DNA of 64,000 nucleotides from Euptelea pleiosperma (Eukaryota; Streptophyta; Magnoliopsida; Ranunculales; Eupteleaceae), in assembly GCA_035048495.1 (NCBI GenBank), contig CM068553.1, positions 20,027,190-20,091,189 on the forward strand, in the 5' to 3' direction. The notes under the pieces are model-generated. The model saw only the letters and a program-made list of their open reading frames with translations. It made no database searches and was not told where the DNA came from. The position numbers and the translations under genes are program-made. This document shows, piece by piece, positions 26,940 to 37,959 of this stretch (positions within the stretch are counted from its first letter, which is position 1; each line of letters begins with the position of its first letter).

Positions 26940-28235
26940 TCAGTCGACATAAACAGGATCGATGAGATCGATCTCAAAAGTCTGAATGAACAATACGTCA
27001 AGTTCATGGAACTGTTTTAGACGCTGCCCATTGACCTGACAAGAGGAGTGATCCTTGGGATCCTCAATAGTGATTGCCCCAAAGGGTGTGACTGATGTGA
27101 CCGTATAAGGACCGGTCCACCTAGATTTCAGTTTTCCAGGGAAGAGATGAAGACGAGAATTATAAAGGAGGACCTTCTGTCCTGGATGGAACTCTTTCCT
27201 GAGGATACTCTTATCATGTATCCACTTCATTTTGGCTTTGTAATTCTTGGACAAGTTGTAGGCATCATTTCTCAGTTCTTCTAACTCATTCATTTGAAGT
27301 TTACGCTCCTCCCCTGTGGAGTCTAGGTCGAAGTTGAGCTTCTTAATGGCCCACAGGGCACGATGTTCAATCTCTACCGGTAGATGACAGGGTTTCCCAA
27401 AGACGAGACGATAGGGAGACATATTGAGTGGGGTCTTGTAGGCGGTTCTGTATGCCCATAAAGCATCAGTGAGACGAGTAGACCAGTCTTTACGTGTGGT
27501 ATTGACTGTCTTCTCCAAGATCTGCTTGATCTGACGATTAGAAACCTCTACTTGACCACTAGTCTGCGGATGATAAGCGAGGGCAACCTTGTGGGTTACC
27601 CCATACTTTTTCATTAATTTCTCGAATATCCTATTGCAGAAATGGGTGCCCCCATCACTAATGATGGCCTTAGGGGCACCGAATCGGGCGAAGATGAACT
27701 CCTTTAGGAATTTGACCACTACTTTGTGGTCATTGGTCTTGGTGGGAATGGCTTCTATCCATTTGGAGACATAGTCTACCGCAAAGAGAATGTATTCAAA
27801 ACCATAGGAAATGGGAAAGGGGCCCATGAAGTCGATGCCCAAAATGTCAAATATTTCATCGACCTGGATGGGAGTGAGGGGCATCATGTTCCTCTGGGAG
27901 ATGCGGCCTAGATGCTGGCAATTAGGACAGGTTTTGCAGTAGATATGGGCATCTTTAAATAGTGTAGGCCAGTAGAATCCGCATTGCAGGACTTTTTCTG
28001 CAGTTTTCTTAGTACTGAAATGACCACCACAAGGTTGGTCATGACACGAGGACAAGATATTGAGTTGGTCCGACTCAGGGACACAGAGACGAATGATTTG
28101 GTCAGGACAGTATTTATACAAATAAGGGTCATCCCAAGAGTAGTACTTAACTCTTGCTAGGAATTCGCTTTTGTCCTGTTTTGACCAGTGTGAAGGCATT
28201 TCTTCGGTGACAAGGTAGTTGACAATGTCCGCATA
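26940..28235 (-). CDS. Integrase part of the OTA-like polyprotein
   Basis: This continues in the same frame as the upstream polyprotein after a TAG at 28236-28238; the first ATG is at 28199, giving 419 residues. It would insert the cDNA copy into chromosomal DNA. Counting from that Met, the zinc-binding HHCC domain shows H53, H60, C91 and C94. The catalytic triad is D123 (GIDFMGP), D182 (SDGGTHF) and E218 (GQVEVSNR), with the usual 35 residues between D182 and E218. A DNA-binding C-terminal region follows, including the RWTGPY motif (about 360-365). No chromodomain is present, as expected outside chromoviruses. The reading frame is intact and could be translated only by readthrough of the amber codon or internal initiation. 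Confidence 0.92.
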   Translation of the reverse strand, partial: YADIVNYLVTEEMPSHWSKQDKSEFLARVKYYSWDDPYLYKYCPDQIIRLCVPESDQLNILSSCHDQPCGGHFSTKKTAEKVLQCGFYWPTLFKDAHIYCKTCPNCQHLGRISQRNMMPLTPIQVDEIFDILGIDFMGPFPISYGFEYILFAVDYVSKWIEAIPTKTNDHKVVVKFLKEFIFARFGAPKAIISDGGTHFCNRIFEKLMKKYGVTHKVALAYHPQTSGQVEVSNRQIKQILEKTVNTTRKDWSTRLTDALWAYRTAYKTPLNMSPYRLVFGKPCHLPVEIEHRALWAIKKLNFDLDSTGEERKLQMNELEELRNDAYNLSKNYKAKMKWIHDKSILRKEFHPGQKVLLYNSRLHLFPGKLKSRWTGPYTVTSVTPFGAITIEDPKDHSSCQVNGQRLKQFHELDVLFIQTFEIDLIDPVYVD

Positions 28236-31200
28236 CTAAGGATTAACAGAGATGGCGAACAGTTGTTCGTCTGGAAAGGTTTCAGGGATGGGCTGGGTGT
28301 CGAAGGATGACTCTAAAGTCAGTCTAGACAAGTGATCAGCCACTACATTCTCAGTTCCTTTCTTATCCTTAATCTCGAGGTCAAATTCCTGTAGTAAAAG
28401 AATCCATCGAATTAAACGAGGCTTGGTTTCCTTTTTCGACATGAGATAACGAAGGGCTGCATGATCAGTGTACACAACCACCTTAGTGGCTAAGAGGTAC
28501 TGACGGAATTTATCAAGGGCGAAGACTACCGCCAGGAGTTCTTTCTCAGTGGTAGAGTAATTCATTTGGGCAGAGTTAAGAGTTTTGCTCGCGTAGTAGA
28601 TCATGTGTGACCTTTTGTCAACTCTCTGCCCTAGAACGGCGCCTAACGCGTAGTCAGAAGCATCGCACATTACCTCGAAAGGTAGAGTCCAGTCCGGGGG
28701 ACGGATAATGGGCGCAGTAGTGAGCTCAGATTTGAGACGCTCAAATGCCTTGACACAGTCAGCATTAAAGTCGAAAGGACTATCTTTGGCCAGAAGGTGG
28801 GATAGAAGTCGAGCGATTTGAGAGAAGTCCTTGATGAATCGCCTATAGAATCCTCCGTGTCCCAAAAAGGATCGGATGTCACGTACGGACTTAGGAATGG
28901 GCAAGGTCGAGATGATATCAATTTTAGCTTTGTCGACCTCAATGCCCTGATGGGAAATGACATGTCCCAGAACTATGCCTTTCTTCACCATGAAGTGGCA
29001 TTTCTCCCAATTGAGGACAAGTCGCTTGTCCTGACAGCGTTGAAGTACAAGCCCTAGATGGTTCAGACAGTCATCAAAGGATGACCCAAAGACTGAGAAG
29101 TCGTCCATAAAGACTTCGAGGAATTTTTCCACCATGTCAGAGAATATGCTCATCATACACCTTTGAAAGGTCGCGGGTGCATTGCAGAGGCCAAAGGGCA
29201 TGCGCTTGTAGGCAAAAGTGCCAAAGGGACAGGTGAAAGTTGTCTTCTCGTGATCCTCAGGGGCGATGGGGATTTGATTATACCCTGAATAACCATCAAG
29301 GAAGCAGTAATAGGAGTGACCTGCTAGTCTCTCCAACATCTGGTCTATGAAGGGTAAAGGAAAATGGTCCTTCCTAGTGTTGGTGTTGAGTCGTCGGTAA
29401 TCGATGCAGACTCTCCACCCTTTCTTCAGGCGTTGAGTTACCATTTCCTTGTTCTCATTTTCCACAACTGTGAATCCTGCCTTTTTAGGGACGACATGAA
29501 TAGGACTCACCCATTTGCTATCGGAGATGGGGTAAATGATACCCGCATCTAACAGTTTAAGGACCTCATCCCGGACTACATCCTTCAAGATGGGGTTCAA
29601 CCTCCTCTGGTGTTCTCGAGATGTTTTGGATTCATCTTCGAGATAGATGTGATGTTGGCACACCGAGGGGTCTATGCCAGGAATATCGTCTATGGTCCAC
29701 CCTATCGCAGATTTGTGCTCTTTGAGCAGCTCGAGAAGTTTCTTACGTTCACTCGTAGATAAAGCGGACGCGATAATGACAGGGTAGGTTTCCTTAGGAC
29801 CAAGATAGGCATAGGAAAGATCTGTGGGAAGAGGCTTAAGCTCCAATATTGGAGCAGATGGAGTAGAAATAGGTGTCACAGAAGACACGGATTGGAGAGG
29901 TTTGACTTCAGTAGGTAAAGGAAGGATGGGTTCTCTGGCCATGGTTATCAGAGGCTCGAACTCGATGAGTGGAGCGGGGATCTCTATCAGTGGAGCAGTC
30001 TCCAAAAGATCATTGAGATCAGAAACAGCTGACTCTGTTGCAAAGTCAGCTCCAAAGTGTTCTAGACACTGCTGAAGAATATCTTCGGTGGAGTCCGGGA
30101 TTAGACTCTCAACGGCACACATTTCATCGGTCACATCACGATCGGCATCCTGTTGCATTAAACGAAAGATATTGACCTCAGCTTTGAGATTTCTGAAAGC
30201 AATGGACATGTTTCCGTCCCTGCACCCGATGTGTGCATTCGGGGTGGCAAGGAATGGACGGCCTAAGATGACCGGAATGCGGTTATCCTGACACGGCTCG
30301 GTGTCGAGAATGATAAAGTCCACAGGATAATAAAAGTCAGCGACTTTTACTAGGACATCTTCAATGATTCCTCTTGGAATCTTGATGGACTGATCAGCCA
30401 ATTTCAGGGTGACATTGGTAGGCTTCATATCTTTCAGTCCTAACTGCTGATATACCGAGAATGGTATGAGGTTGACGCTAGCCCCTAAATCTAGCAAGGC
30501 AGTGCAGCTAAAGTTGTCACCAATTTCACATTGGACAGTTGGGCTACCTGGATCCTTGTGTTTGATCACACTGTTGCGTTGAATGAACGCGGTAGCTTTT
30601 TCGGCCAAGAAGGCAGCTTTGGGTACATGCGTACGCCGCTTAACTGTGCACAAGTCCTTGAGGAATTTGGCATAGGAGGGGATTTGCTTGATAGCAGAAA
30701 GGAATGGGATATTGATCTGGACGTCTTTAAAGACGTCTAAGATCTCTGAGAATTGCTGATCCCGCTTATCTTGGACAAGTCTGTCCGGGAAGGGAGGCTT
30801 TACTCGACAAATGGATTTGTCTTTAGCCTTAGATTTCTGCACAGGGATATCAGATGTTGGTGTAGAGGTGGAAGAAGCAGAGGTAGGATTGGTACTAGTT
30901 TCCTCTGTACGAGTGATGGGTGCTGGAGATGGCACCGGTGGTGGTTGGACTCCCATGTCCACAGTTTTTCCAGATCGTAAGGTGGTTACAGCTTGCACCT
31001 CCCCTTGACAATTCTCATTCTGGCTTTGAGATTGGGATCCGATCTCATATACTGCCCCTTTGGCATTTCCTTTTGGGTTAGCAATGGGTTGGCTAGGAAA
31101 GATCCCCTTAGCCTTCTCAGCTTCCAAGTTACCTAGACGTTGCTCTAGACGAAGCATGGATTGCTGTTGCTGTTGCTCTAGGCGTTGCATAGATTGAGTA

Positions 31201-32696
31201 ATGAGTTGAGCTAGAAGGTCCTCAATACCAGGTTTGGGGACCGACTGTTGGGGGGCAGCTAATGGGAGCTGAGGCACCAATTCGCGACTCGAGCTCATCG
31301 GGGCATTATAGTTATAGGCGGAAGAATTAGTTGGGACAATCTGTTGGTTCTGAAAGTTCTGGGGAACTCTTTGCTGATTCTGAAATGTGCTCTGTTGTCC
31401 AGAGTATTGACCCTGTTGGAACTGCTGGTTCTGATTAGATGGGTACTGATTCTGCTGGTATTGTCCCTGATTGAATTGCCTATTGGGTTGATTGAACCCA
31501 GGAGGGTACATGCCCTGAGGTTGACGGGGAGGTTGAGCTTGTGGTTGAGTAGACTGAGGCCTCCAAGAGAAGTTAGGGTGGTTTCTCGTGTCCGGATGAT
31601 AAGATTGACTATACGAGTTCTGAGTGGGTGGTTTGTATGTGCTGAAAGCACAAACTTCTTCCTGAAGAGGATTAGACCATCCTTCATTCAAAGGACAATG
31701 CTCAGTAGTGTGGGAGGGTTGCAGACAAAGGGTACAGGATTCCATAGGGCTCTCGTGTCCCACATGCATGACTGGGGTAGATTGTTGAGTAGGCTTTTGT
31801 ACAGACACAGCCAGTGCCGAGACAGACTTGCTCAACTCTTGAATGACTGATCGAAGCTCAGTATCAGCTGTAGCATCATGTCCCTTGGTTGTCCTTTGGA
31901 CTGAAGTGGTTCGACTAAACTCTGAGTCAGTCGTCCAATGTTGAGAGTTTTCTCCTAACTCTCCCAAGAATTTGTATGCATCGGTCGGAGTTTGGTGCAG
32001 GAATTTTCCTTGGCACATTGACTCTACCATGGTCCGGGACTCATCAGTAAGTCCCTTATAGAAGACATGGACAAGATTTCCCTTGTCGATGCTATGGTGG
32101 GGACACTTAGTCAGGTAGTCTTGGAATCTATCCCACGCTTCAAAAAATTTCTCATCGGACTTCTGTCGAAAGTCCTGGATGAGTTGCTTCATTTGGTTGG
32201 TCCGAGTCATGGGGTAGAATTTAGACATGAATTTGCCCACCAACTCTTTCCAACTGCTGATTGAATCAGCGGGTAAGGAGTAGAGCCAATCTGAGGCTCG
32301 GTCTTTGAGCGAGAATGGGAAAACTCGCAGACGGACATTGTCATCATCGAGGTTCTGATTCTTGAAAAGTAGGATGACATGTTGGAATTCCCTAATATGG
32401 GAATATGGGTCTTCTCTTGGGAGACCACGAAAGGTTGGCAGCATTTGGATAGTCTGTGGCCTGATCTCAAATTGTACCACCGTAGTAGGTGGGAGAACAA
32501 TGCAAGTGGGCGGATTGGCAGAGATAGGAGCGAACGTCTCGATAAGAGGTCGTTCGACTGCCATGACTACAAAGGTAGTAGTACTGGGGGAGGCGGGTGG
32601 GGAAAGAGATGGGGAAGTATTCAGTGGAGGATCCACTGTAGGTACGTGATTCTCAGATCGAACCAAGCGTTTGTTCGGACGATTCCAAACGGGCAT
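28236..32696 (-). CDS. gag-protease-reverse transcriptase-RNase H polyprotein
   Basis: The first ATG of the open frame is at 32696 (1486 residues); a stop lies shortly upstream. Gag covers about residues 85-330 and ends in a CCHC zinc knuckle (C321, C324, H329, C334). A Q/N-rich linker follows to about 530. The aspartic protease has D736 in DLGAS, the OTA variant of the usual D-T/S-G-A, and ILGRPF near 810. Reverse transcriptase has FLDGYSGYNQ (about 1132) and FMDD (1196-1199). RNase H has D1345, E1384, D1411 and D1454, all in place. The frame ends at a TAG, after which integrase continues in frame. It encodes the particle protein and the replication enzymes of the element. No frameshift is seen over 4.46 kb, consistent with a young copy. 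Confidence 0.93.
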   Translation of the reverse strand: MPVWNRPNKRLVRSENHVPTVDPPLNTSPSLSPPASPSTTTFVVMAVERPLIETFAPISANPPTCIVLPPTTVVQFEIRPQTIQMLPTFRGLPREDPYSHIREFQHVILLFKNQNLDDDNVRLRVFPFSLKDRASDWLYSLPADSISSWKELVGKFMSKFYPMTRTNQMKQLIQDFRQKSDEKFFEAWDRFQDYLTKCPHHSIDKGNLVHVFYKGLTDESRTMVESMCQGKFLHQTPTDAYKFLGELGENSQHWTTDSEFSRTTSVQRTTKGHDATADTELRSVIQELSKSVSALAVSVQKPTQQSTPVMHVGHESPMESCTLCLQPSHTTEHCPLNEGWSNPLQEEVCAFSTYKPPTQNSYSQSYHPDTRNHPNFSWRPQSTQPQAQPPRQPQGMYPPGFNQPNRQFNQGQYQQNQYPSNQNQQFQQGQYSGQQSTFQNQQRVPQNFQNQQIVPTNSSAYNYNAPMSSSRELVPQLPLAAPQQSVPKPGIEDLLAQLITQSMQRLEQQQQQSMLRLEQRLGNLEAEKAKGIFPSQPIANPKGNAKGAVYEIGSQSQSQNENCQGEVQAVTTLRSGKTVDMGVQPPPVPSPAPITRTEETSTNPTSASSTSTPTSDIPVQKSKAKDKSICRVKPPFPDRLVQDKRDQQFSEILDVFKDVQINIPFLSAIKQIPSYAKFLKDLCTVKRRTHVPKAAFLAEKATAFIQRNSVIKHKDPGSPTVQCEIGDNFSCTALLDLGASVNLIPFSVYQQLGLKDMKPTNVTLKLADQSIKIPRGIIEDVLVKVADFYYPVDFIILDTEPCQDNRIPVILGRPFLATPNAHIGCRDGNMSIAFRNLKAEVNIFRLMQQDADRDVTDEMCAVESLIPDSTEDILQQCLEHFGADFATESAVSDLNDLLETAPLIEIPAPLIEFEPLITMAREPILPLPTEVKPLQSVSSVTPISTPSAPILELKPLPTDLSYAYLGPKETYPVIIASALSTSERKKLLELLKEHKSAIGWTIDDIPGIDPSVCQHHIYLEDESKTSREHQRRLNPILKDVVRDEVLKLLDAGIIYPISDSKWVSPIHVVPKKAGFTVVENENKEMVTQRLKKGWRVCIDYRRLNTNTRKDHFPLPFIDQMLERLAGHSYYCFLDGYSGYNQIPIAPEDHEKTTFTCPFGTFAYKRMPFGLCNAPATFQRCMMSIFSDMVEKFLEVFMDDFSVFGSSFDDCLNHLGLVLQRCQDKRLVLNWEKCHFMVKKGIVLGHVISHQGIEVDKAKIDIISTLPIPKSVRDIRSFLGHGGFYRRFIKDFSQIARLLSHLLAKDSPFDFNADCVKAFERLKSELTTAPIIRPPDWTLPFEVMCDASDYALGAVLGQRVDKRSHMIYYASKTLNSAQMNYSTTEKELLAVVFALDKFRQYLLATKVVVYTDHAALRYLMSKKETKPRLIRWILLLQEFDLEIKDKKGTENVVADHLSRLTLESSFDTQPIPETFPDEQLFAISVNP

Positions 32697-34389
32697 ACGC
32701 GAATGAGGCAAGCTCTATACTTGGCAAAAAGTTGCCAGAGAGGAACACTATCCTAAATGATGCACACCAAGCACAGATAATCCTATTCTAAGCAATGAGG
32801 ATATATTTTAGGAATTATCTTTGTTAGTTTTGGGGCTAGAGTAGATTATGACAGTGGGCGGACCACTGGTTTATCTTTTAACCGCCGGACTAACTGTTTT
32901 GCACTCAGAGGTTCTCACCAGGCTACACTCTTCAGAGCGAATCCTTTAGTACTAACTCTAGTCAACAACAAGGCAATCCGAAGCCTAGACAGACGTGCGG
33001 CACAATGGCTGTCTTAAGTACGTCCCAGACTAACCGGATTGGTCAAGTGTATAAGAAGAGTGTTCCCTCGGGTTAAGCTAGGGTTGATGCGTGTTCCTAG
33101 TCCACACGTAACTAACCGCCGAATAGTCCAAGATGCCACGTCGAGCTCAGTGTACTTGAGTAGCAGGGACTTATGGGTGTGTTAGACAACAGGGACCCGC
33201 GCTCGTGGTCTTATTTCAATTGGATGTTAAGCGGGTTCGCTTTGTGTGGATTTTTCCTCGAACACCGGGCTAATTGGCTCTACTTCTTGATTCTTTTTAA
33301 TTAAATGGAGCTTTGGGATCAAATCAGTTGGAATGATGAGGTGGGTGATGAAATCCCACCATTTTCAATTTAGAGCTGGGTTTGCTCTCTTAGAGTGGAT
33401 TGATTAACGGCCACGCCACGCAAGTCGAAGAATATGGATGCGAAAGCAAATAGACAAGCGGCAATGAGCCACCCAACGGCGCAGTATCGCACTCAAGGCG
33501 AGGATAGAGACTTACCTCCCGTGGGCCACGCCACGGGGTCTCCTCCGTGGGTTAGAGAGGGGTATCCTAATGGGCTTGGGCCCGACTCCACCTCTTTGAG
33601 CTTTCACTCTCTACCCACACTGGATCGTGTTCCTGCAGAAAAGTTAGATCGCACGGTCTAGGTATTCGGGATTCTATTTGGAAGATCCTTGCCTTTTTAG
33701 GGTTCACTGAACAAGCACTAGATTTAGGCAAGTTTTTGAATTAGTTTCCAAATTCGAGATGGGTTAAAATTTAGGAATTCCCAGATTGGAAAATACCTAG
33801 ATTGGAAAGTTTCCCGAATGGTGGAGATCTTCCAAGAAAGATTTGATTGCGAGATCCCTTATAATTTTGGGAAATTTCCCAAAATTGAAATTCTGCTAGA
33901 TTTGGGATGTTTCCTTTTGCAGACTTTTCCAAATTCGGAAGATTTCTAAAGATACAAATTCTTCTAAAGAGGAAACTTCTAAGAGGGGAAACCCTAATTA
34001 AGCAGAGTTTCAAGATTTTGGAATCTTTCCAAAAATCGCAAATCCTTGATTGGTGATTTCTAAAAATCTGCAGAATATAAAACCCTAATTTTTTTGAATT
34101 TTGATTTTTTTAATTTTTTGGTATTTTCCACTTAATCTAGGGTTTCTAAAAAACCCTAGAACAAGATCTAGCAGTTATATGGAAAGCAGTAAAATTCCTA
34201 AATTATTACAAATTGCACTCGGCCTTCCGAGGCATTAAAAATAGAAATTTAAAAACTGCTAAAAATCAACAAAAACAAAAAATAGAAAGTTTCCCGGAAA
34301 GGTCAGGCTGGCCAAATTGAGCAGCTTTTCGCTTCAGCAACTTTCTAATTCCGTCTTTACGTCCTTTTTCGCACTCCCGAACACCCGAG
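32697..34389 (-). other. 5' untranslated leader of the OTA-like element
   Basis: About 1.7 kb lies between PBS and gag on the minus strand. No long sense reading frame is present; ORFs on the plus strand (for example 33434-33661) are antisense and not conserved in any visible way. The PBS-proximal ~830 bp are repeated nearly identically at 41624-42430 in the deletion derivative. The segment is rich in short TTTCC/GGAAA and GAATTTC-like inverted words. Confidence 0.65.
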
Positions 34390-34403
34390 CGGCAGCGGCG
34401 CCA
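34390..34403 (-). other. Primer binding site, tRNA-Asp-like
   Basis: On the minus strand TGGCGCCGCTGCCG starts two bases after the end of the 5' LTR. It matches the complement of the 3' end of plant tRNA-Asp (TGGCGCCGTTGCCG) at 13 of 14 positions. This primer type is known from Athila/Tat elements. An identical site is at 41610-41623. Confidence 0.8.
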
Positions 34404-35354
34404 TTTGAAAGTAGGGTTTTTCCGCGTCGTTGGTTACGGAAACCCTAACTTCAACACATTTGTAATATTATCCGATTATCCTGTAAAATTTAAAGATTCT
34501 GTATAGGGATTCGTGTCGGATGTCGATCCGCACTCGGGGTTAGTTTGTGCAAACAGTGAACATGAAATGACGAATTTTTTTCAGAAATTTTTACTAAGAA
34601 GGATGGAGTGGTGAGAATGATGATCGATTTAAAATAATTATTGGCGATTTTTAGATAGAGAAATTGACCTGAGCTACTTAAGAATCAACCACAGAATAAA
34701 AGACAGTACTTTGCATAAAATAAACAATTTTCTTTATTTGAATAACTTGAAAGTAACTTACAATTCCAAGAAAGATGAACTAATTACAAAGCATTAAAGA
34801 TGACTCCTAAGCATAAAAAAAATTCTAGAGAGAGAAAATTAAAAATTCTAGAGAGGGGGAGACTGTTTTAGAGAGAGAAAGTTGAGATCCTACCGGGGGT
34901 GATTGAAGCGTATGGTGGCAGCACTTGCTGATGTTTGCAAGTTGCAACACCAGCTCAAGAGAAAGAGACTGTACCTCCTCTCTCTTCTTCCTCTTTTTTT
35001 TTTTTTTTTTTTTTTTTTATTTTTTTTTTATTTTTTTATTTTTTGAATTTGCAGGCGTTGGAGGCTTGGGCTGCTTGCTAGTGAGGGATGACGATGGGTT
35101 GCTGAACAGCCAACCCAGATGAGGAAGACGTGAGGTGGTTGCAGCAGGTGTGAGCGTCACGATGGAGAAGCAGGTTCCGGCGACCAAAGAGATATGCAGG
35201 CGGTTTGGTAAAAGCTTGCTACACTTGGCAGCAAGCTTCTACGGTGGAAGGAGGGGGCAATACATGGATGGCGGTAAAAGCTGCTGGAGCAGCTGGCGGA
35301 ATGGAGAGATGGACAGCAGGCGGTAATGGAGGTTACCGGATTTAATGGTGTTCG

Positions 35355-35379
35355 CCGGAGTTGCAGGTTGCAACTCCGG
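35355..35379 (-). other. GTTGCA hairpin in 5' LTR, copy 1
   Basis: Perfect arms CCGGAGTTGCA/TGCAACTCCGG around a 3 nt loop GGT. It is the counterpart of 23469-23493 in the other LTR. Confidence 0.6.
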
Positions 35380-35506
35380 TAATCTTCTTTTTCTTTTTTT
35401 TTTTTTTTCTGTTTTCTTTTCTTCCTTTGAAAGAAAGAAGATGAGAGGGAACACAGGCGATGAGGACTACTGGTGAAGGTGCCGACTAAGGGAAGTGTTG
35501 CTGTGG

Positions 35507-35580
35507 GAGTTGCAGGCGGACCTGCAACTCTTGGTGGAGGCGGTAATGGAGGTTGCCGGAGTTGCAACCTGCAACTCCGG
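35507..35580 (-). other. Two GTTGCA hairpins in 5' LTR
   Basis: The first (35507-35530) has arms GAGTTGCAGG/CCTGCAACTC around CGGA. The second (35556-35580) has arms CCGGAGTTGCA/TGCAACTCCGG around ACC. Both are missing from the 3' LTR because of its deletion. Confidence 0.6.
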
Positions 35581-35772
35581 TGATCTTAAATTTTTTTTTT
35601 TTTTTTTTTGGTTCAACAGCTTGGGGAGTTTAGAGGGATGGAAGAGGGCGGCTTAGAGTGGGAAGAGAGGAGAGAAGAGGAGAGTGGGACGGTGAAAGGA
35701 GAAGGTGATGAAGGGGGCGGCCAGCTAAAGATAGAGAAAAAAAATCAATCCCCTGGTCTAACGGCTTTGGGG

Positions 35773-35780
35773 CTTTTATA
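35773..35780 (-). promoter_or_regulatory. Candidate TATA box of the 5' LTR
   Basis: On the minus strand TATAAAAG lies in the context GTTATAAAAGCCCC, about 1.2 kb into the LTR. Transcription would start near 35745. The assignment rests on the motif and on its conservation at 23783-23790. Confidence 0.5.
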
Positions 35781-36507
35781 ACTTGTTTCTAAAAGCGTGG
35801 GAGAGAGCCTTGGGTCCGATTTAGGGTTTTTCTCCTCAAAGAAAAACGTGGAGTCGCCCCCTTGTGGAGATCGTTCGGTCTTAAACGTGGGGCCCTTGTG
35901 GGGATTTTTAAAAAAAACGCCCAAAGATCTCCCCAAAAATCCATCACTAGCTACCCCCATCTTTTAGAAACTTTCATTCAAAAATATTTCCTTCTTTTAA
36001 ATAATATAATCATGAAAACTTCTTTTAAAAAATATTTTTATAAAATATCATCTTTTACATGCCCAACACCTAGTTTTCTTCTAGGATAAAATCTCCCTCC
36101 TTTTTTGAAAACCAAAAATTCCTTTTTGAAGAAATATTTGTCTTTAAAAAAAATCTTTGTTTCATAAATCTTTTCCAAAATTTATTCTCCTATCCTTCAT
36201 CTTCTTTAAAAACCATTTCCTATCCATGCTAGGCATGTGGGTCCAACGGAATGGCTGGGCAGTGAGTAATGGGCCCGCACTGCATCTTGGCTTAAGCCCA
36301 TAGGATTGAATATGAAGTGACTGAGCGATCGTATGGTAGAGATGGAGGGTGATGATCGGGCGATGGAGATTGGCCAAGGTAGGCCGTAGGATTGAGTGAT
36401 TGAGGAGGGAGAAAGGATCAGATGATTTGGATTGTGAGTAGAGAGAGAATGAAGATCTAGAGAGAGGAGAGAGAAAATATTACAAAATAAAAAAAACTGC
36501 TAGCAGA

Positions 36508-36563
36508 GGGTTTGGAACCCTGGTCTTTGACTTGGTCTTCTACACGCTTTACCAACTGGTCAA
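36508..36563 (-). other. tRNA-like A-box/B-box module in the 5' LTR
   Basis: TTGACCAGTTGG (36552-36563) and GGGTTCCAAACCC (36508-36520) on the minus strand, with a 31 nt spacer. It is identical to the module in the other LTR and lies about 410 bp into the LTR, well upstream of the TATA box. Confidence 0.5.
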
Positions 36564-36980
36564 GTCTTCATATTGTGTTAGTTGTTTGAGCTTTATTCTC
36601 CTTAATCTCTTCTCGGGGTGGTTGGCTCTCCTTCTCTCCTGATTTCCTTTCAGGCTTTTCAGACTTTCTGGCTCTCTATGCTCCGTTCAAAGGCTCTGGT
36701 AGTCAGTTGTGGGCCCACAATCCATAAACTTGTCAAATCGGGTTTCCTGCGACAAAAGAAGCGCGTAATGAGACTTAAGTAGAACAACTCCATATCTAGA
36801 CTTCCAAAAATGTGTTTAATGCATGCAAATATACCATTTCGTCCAGAAAAGTGTGTTCTACGCAACAGAAGAGACTCTTACGTAGAAAAGTAGATAAATA
36901 GAGCCTTTTACGTAGGAGAGTGCGATAATGCTAAAAGGATAATTGCTTAACATAAGCACTTTTGAGCGAATATCATGCAC

Positions 36981-37700
36981 CCATCCACGGCATCTGCAAC
37001 TAAGGCGCTCAAACACCTTCGATCTCCCTTCCCCGAACGGCCAGCACACCTGAAATCATCTCCGGGAGTTTCCAACGTCGCTACAACATCCTCCAGCCAC
37101 GTCCCTGCACCAGCAACCCTTCACCACCAATGCACCACTGAACCAACGTGTATCGTCTCCTCCCAGCCCTCTTGGCCAAACGACCATATGGACGCACACC
37201 ACGCCGTTTCATGGCCGATCATCCCTTTTTAGTTGCTGGCCAATCCTTCGCCGGGTAAGTGTTTGAATCTCAATCTCTCTCTTTGGTTTCTATCTCTACC
37301 TCTCTCTACTTTTTCTCATTTCTCTCTCTAATTTTTAAGGCTTTCTAGATAATTTTTGAATTTAATTTGATTTTGTAAGACTCATTGAGGATGAATAAAA
37401 TTGTTATTTTTGCATTTGTTAGTTTACTTTTTGTGTTTTTGGTTGTTTGTGGCAATTTCTCTCTCTAAGAATCACTAAGCATGTTTTAAATCGCTTCACC
37501 ATTCTCACCCCACCACAATTTCTGAGATAAATCCGTTATTTCATGTTCATGAGTCGCGCTAACTAACCCCGAGTGCGGATCGACATCCGACACGAATCCC
37601 TATACAAATTGGTCAATTTTGCAGGATAATCGGATAAAAATTACAAATATTATTGAAATTAGGGTTTCCGTAACCAACGACGCGGAAAAATCCTACTTTC
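36981..37700 (+). mobile_element. Right part of the split plus-strand OTA-like LTR
   Basis: This continues the LTR interrupted at 22518. It carries the family 3' end: GAGTGCGGATCGACATCC, then GGGTTTCCGTAACCAACGAC and CCTACTTTC at 37700. The final A is missing, and the next bases are not a PBS but the interior of another LTR. The short ORF at 36975-37232 is not recognisable and probably spurious. Confidence 0.85.
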
Positions 37701-37959
37701 GGATAGTCCAGTATCAAGGTGTTTTAGTTGAATCTCATTACGCCCACGATTCTCGAGGACTGGCAGGCCCACGATCAACCACAGAAGACTTCTATCAAAG
37801 CTTAAAGAGCCAACAGGCTAGGATAAAAAGATAGAAGACATATACGGGCAAAGCTAGAGGATCGTAGAGCCGGAACAAGGACTAAGAGAGAGAATAGCTG
37901 GAGACCAAGAGAAGGACTTAGGTGTTAAAGGCCACACCAATTGACATCAAATGATAAGT

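Larger units (their letters stand above)
22519..36975 (-). mobile_element. Near-complete Athila/Tat-like Ty3/gypsy element, minus strand
   Basis: The element is 14.46 kb with LTRs of 2467 bp (left) and 2570 bp (right), TSD TGCAC, a tRNA-Asp-like PBS, a G-rich PPT, and a gag-pro-RT-RNaseH-IN reading frame on the minus strand. The order (IN last), the protease DLGAS, the FMDD reverse transcriptase motif and the PBS fit the Athila/Tat (OTA) branch. Between integrase and the 3' LTR lie about 1.95 kb, and between the 5' LTR and gag about 1.7 kb; I see no gene in either. The LTRs differ by about a dozen substitutions and one indel of roughly 110 bp by eye, so the insertion is young. One in-frame stop before integrase is the only coding break seen. 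Confidence 0.93.
34406..36975 (-). mobile_element. 5' LTR of the nested OTA-like element
   Basis: On the minus strand it starts TGATATTCGC at 36975 and ends CTACTTTCA at 34406. It is 2570 bp, full length compared with the shortened 3' LTR. It contains the degraded ACGT cluster (36880-36920), tRNA-like module (36508-36563), TATA box (35773-35780) and three GTTGCA hairpins (35355-35379, 35507-35530, 35556-35580). If transcription starts about 30 nt after the TATA box, R-U5 is about 1.3 kb and holds all three hairpins. Confidence 0.93.

Noticed and set aside
33434..33661. Small gene in the leader of the nested element
   Set aside because: Antisense to the element, no recognisable domain, within a leader shared only as non-coding sequence.
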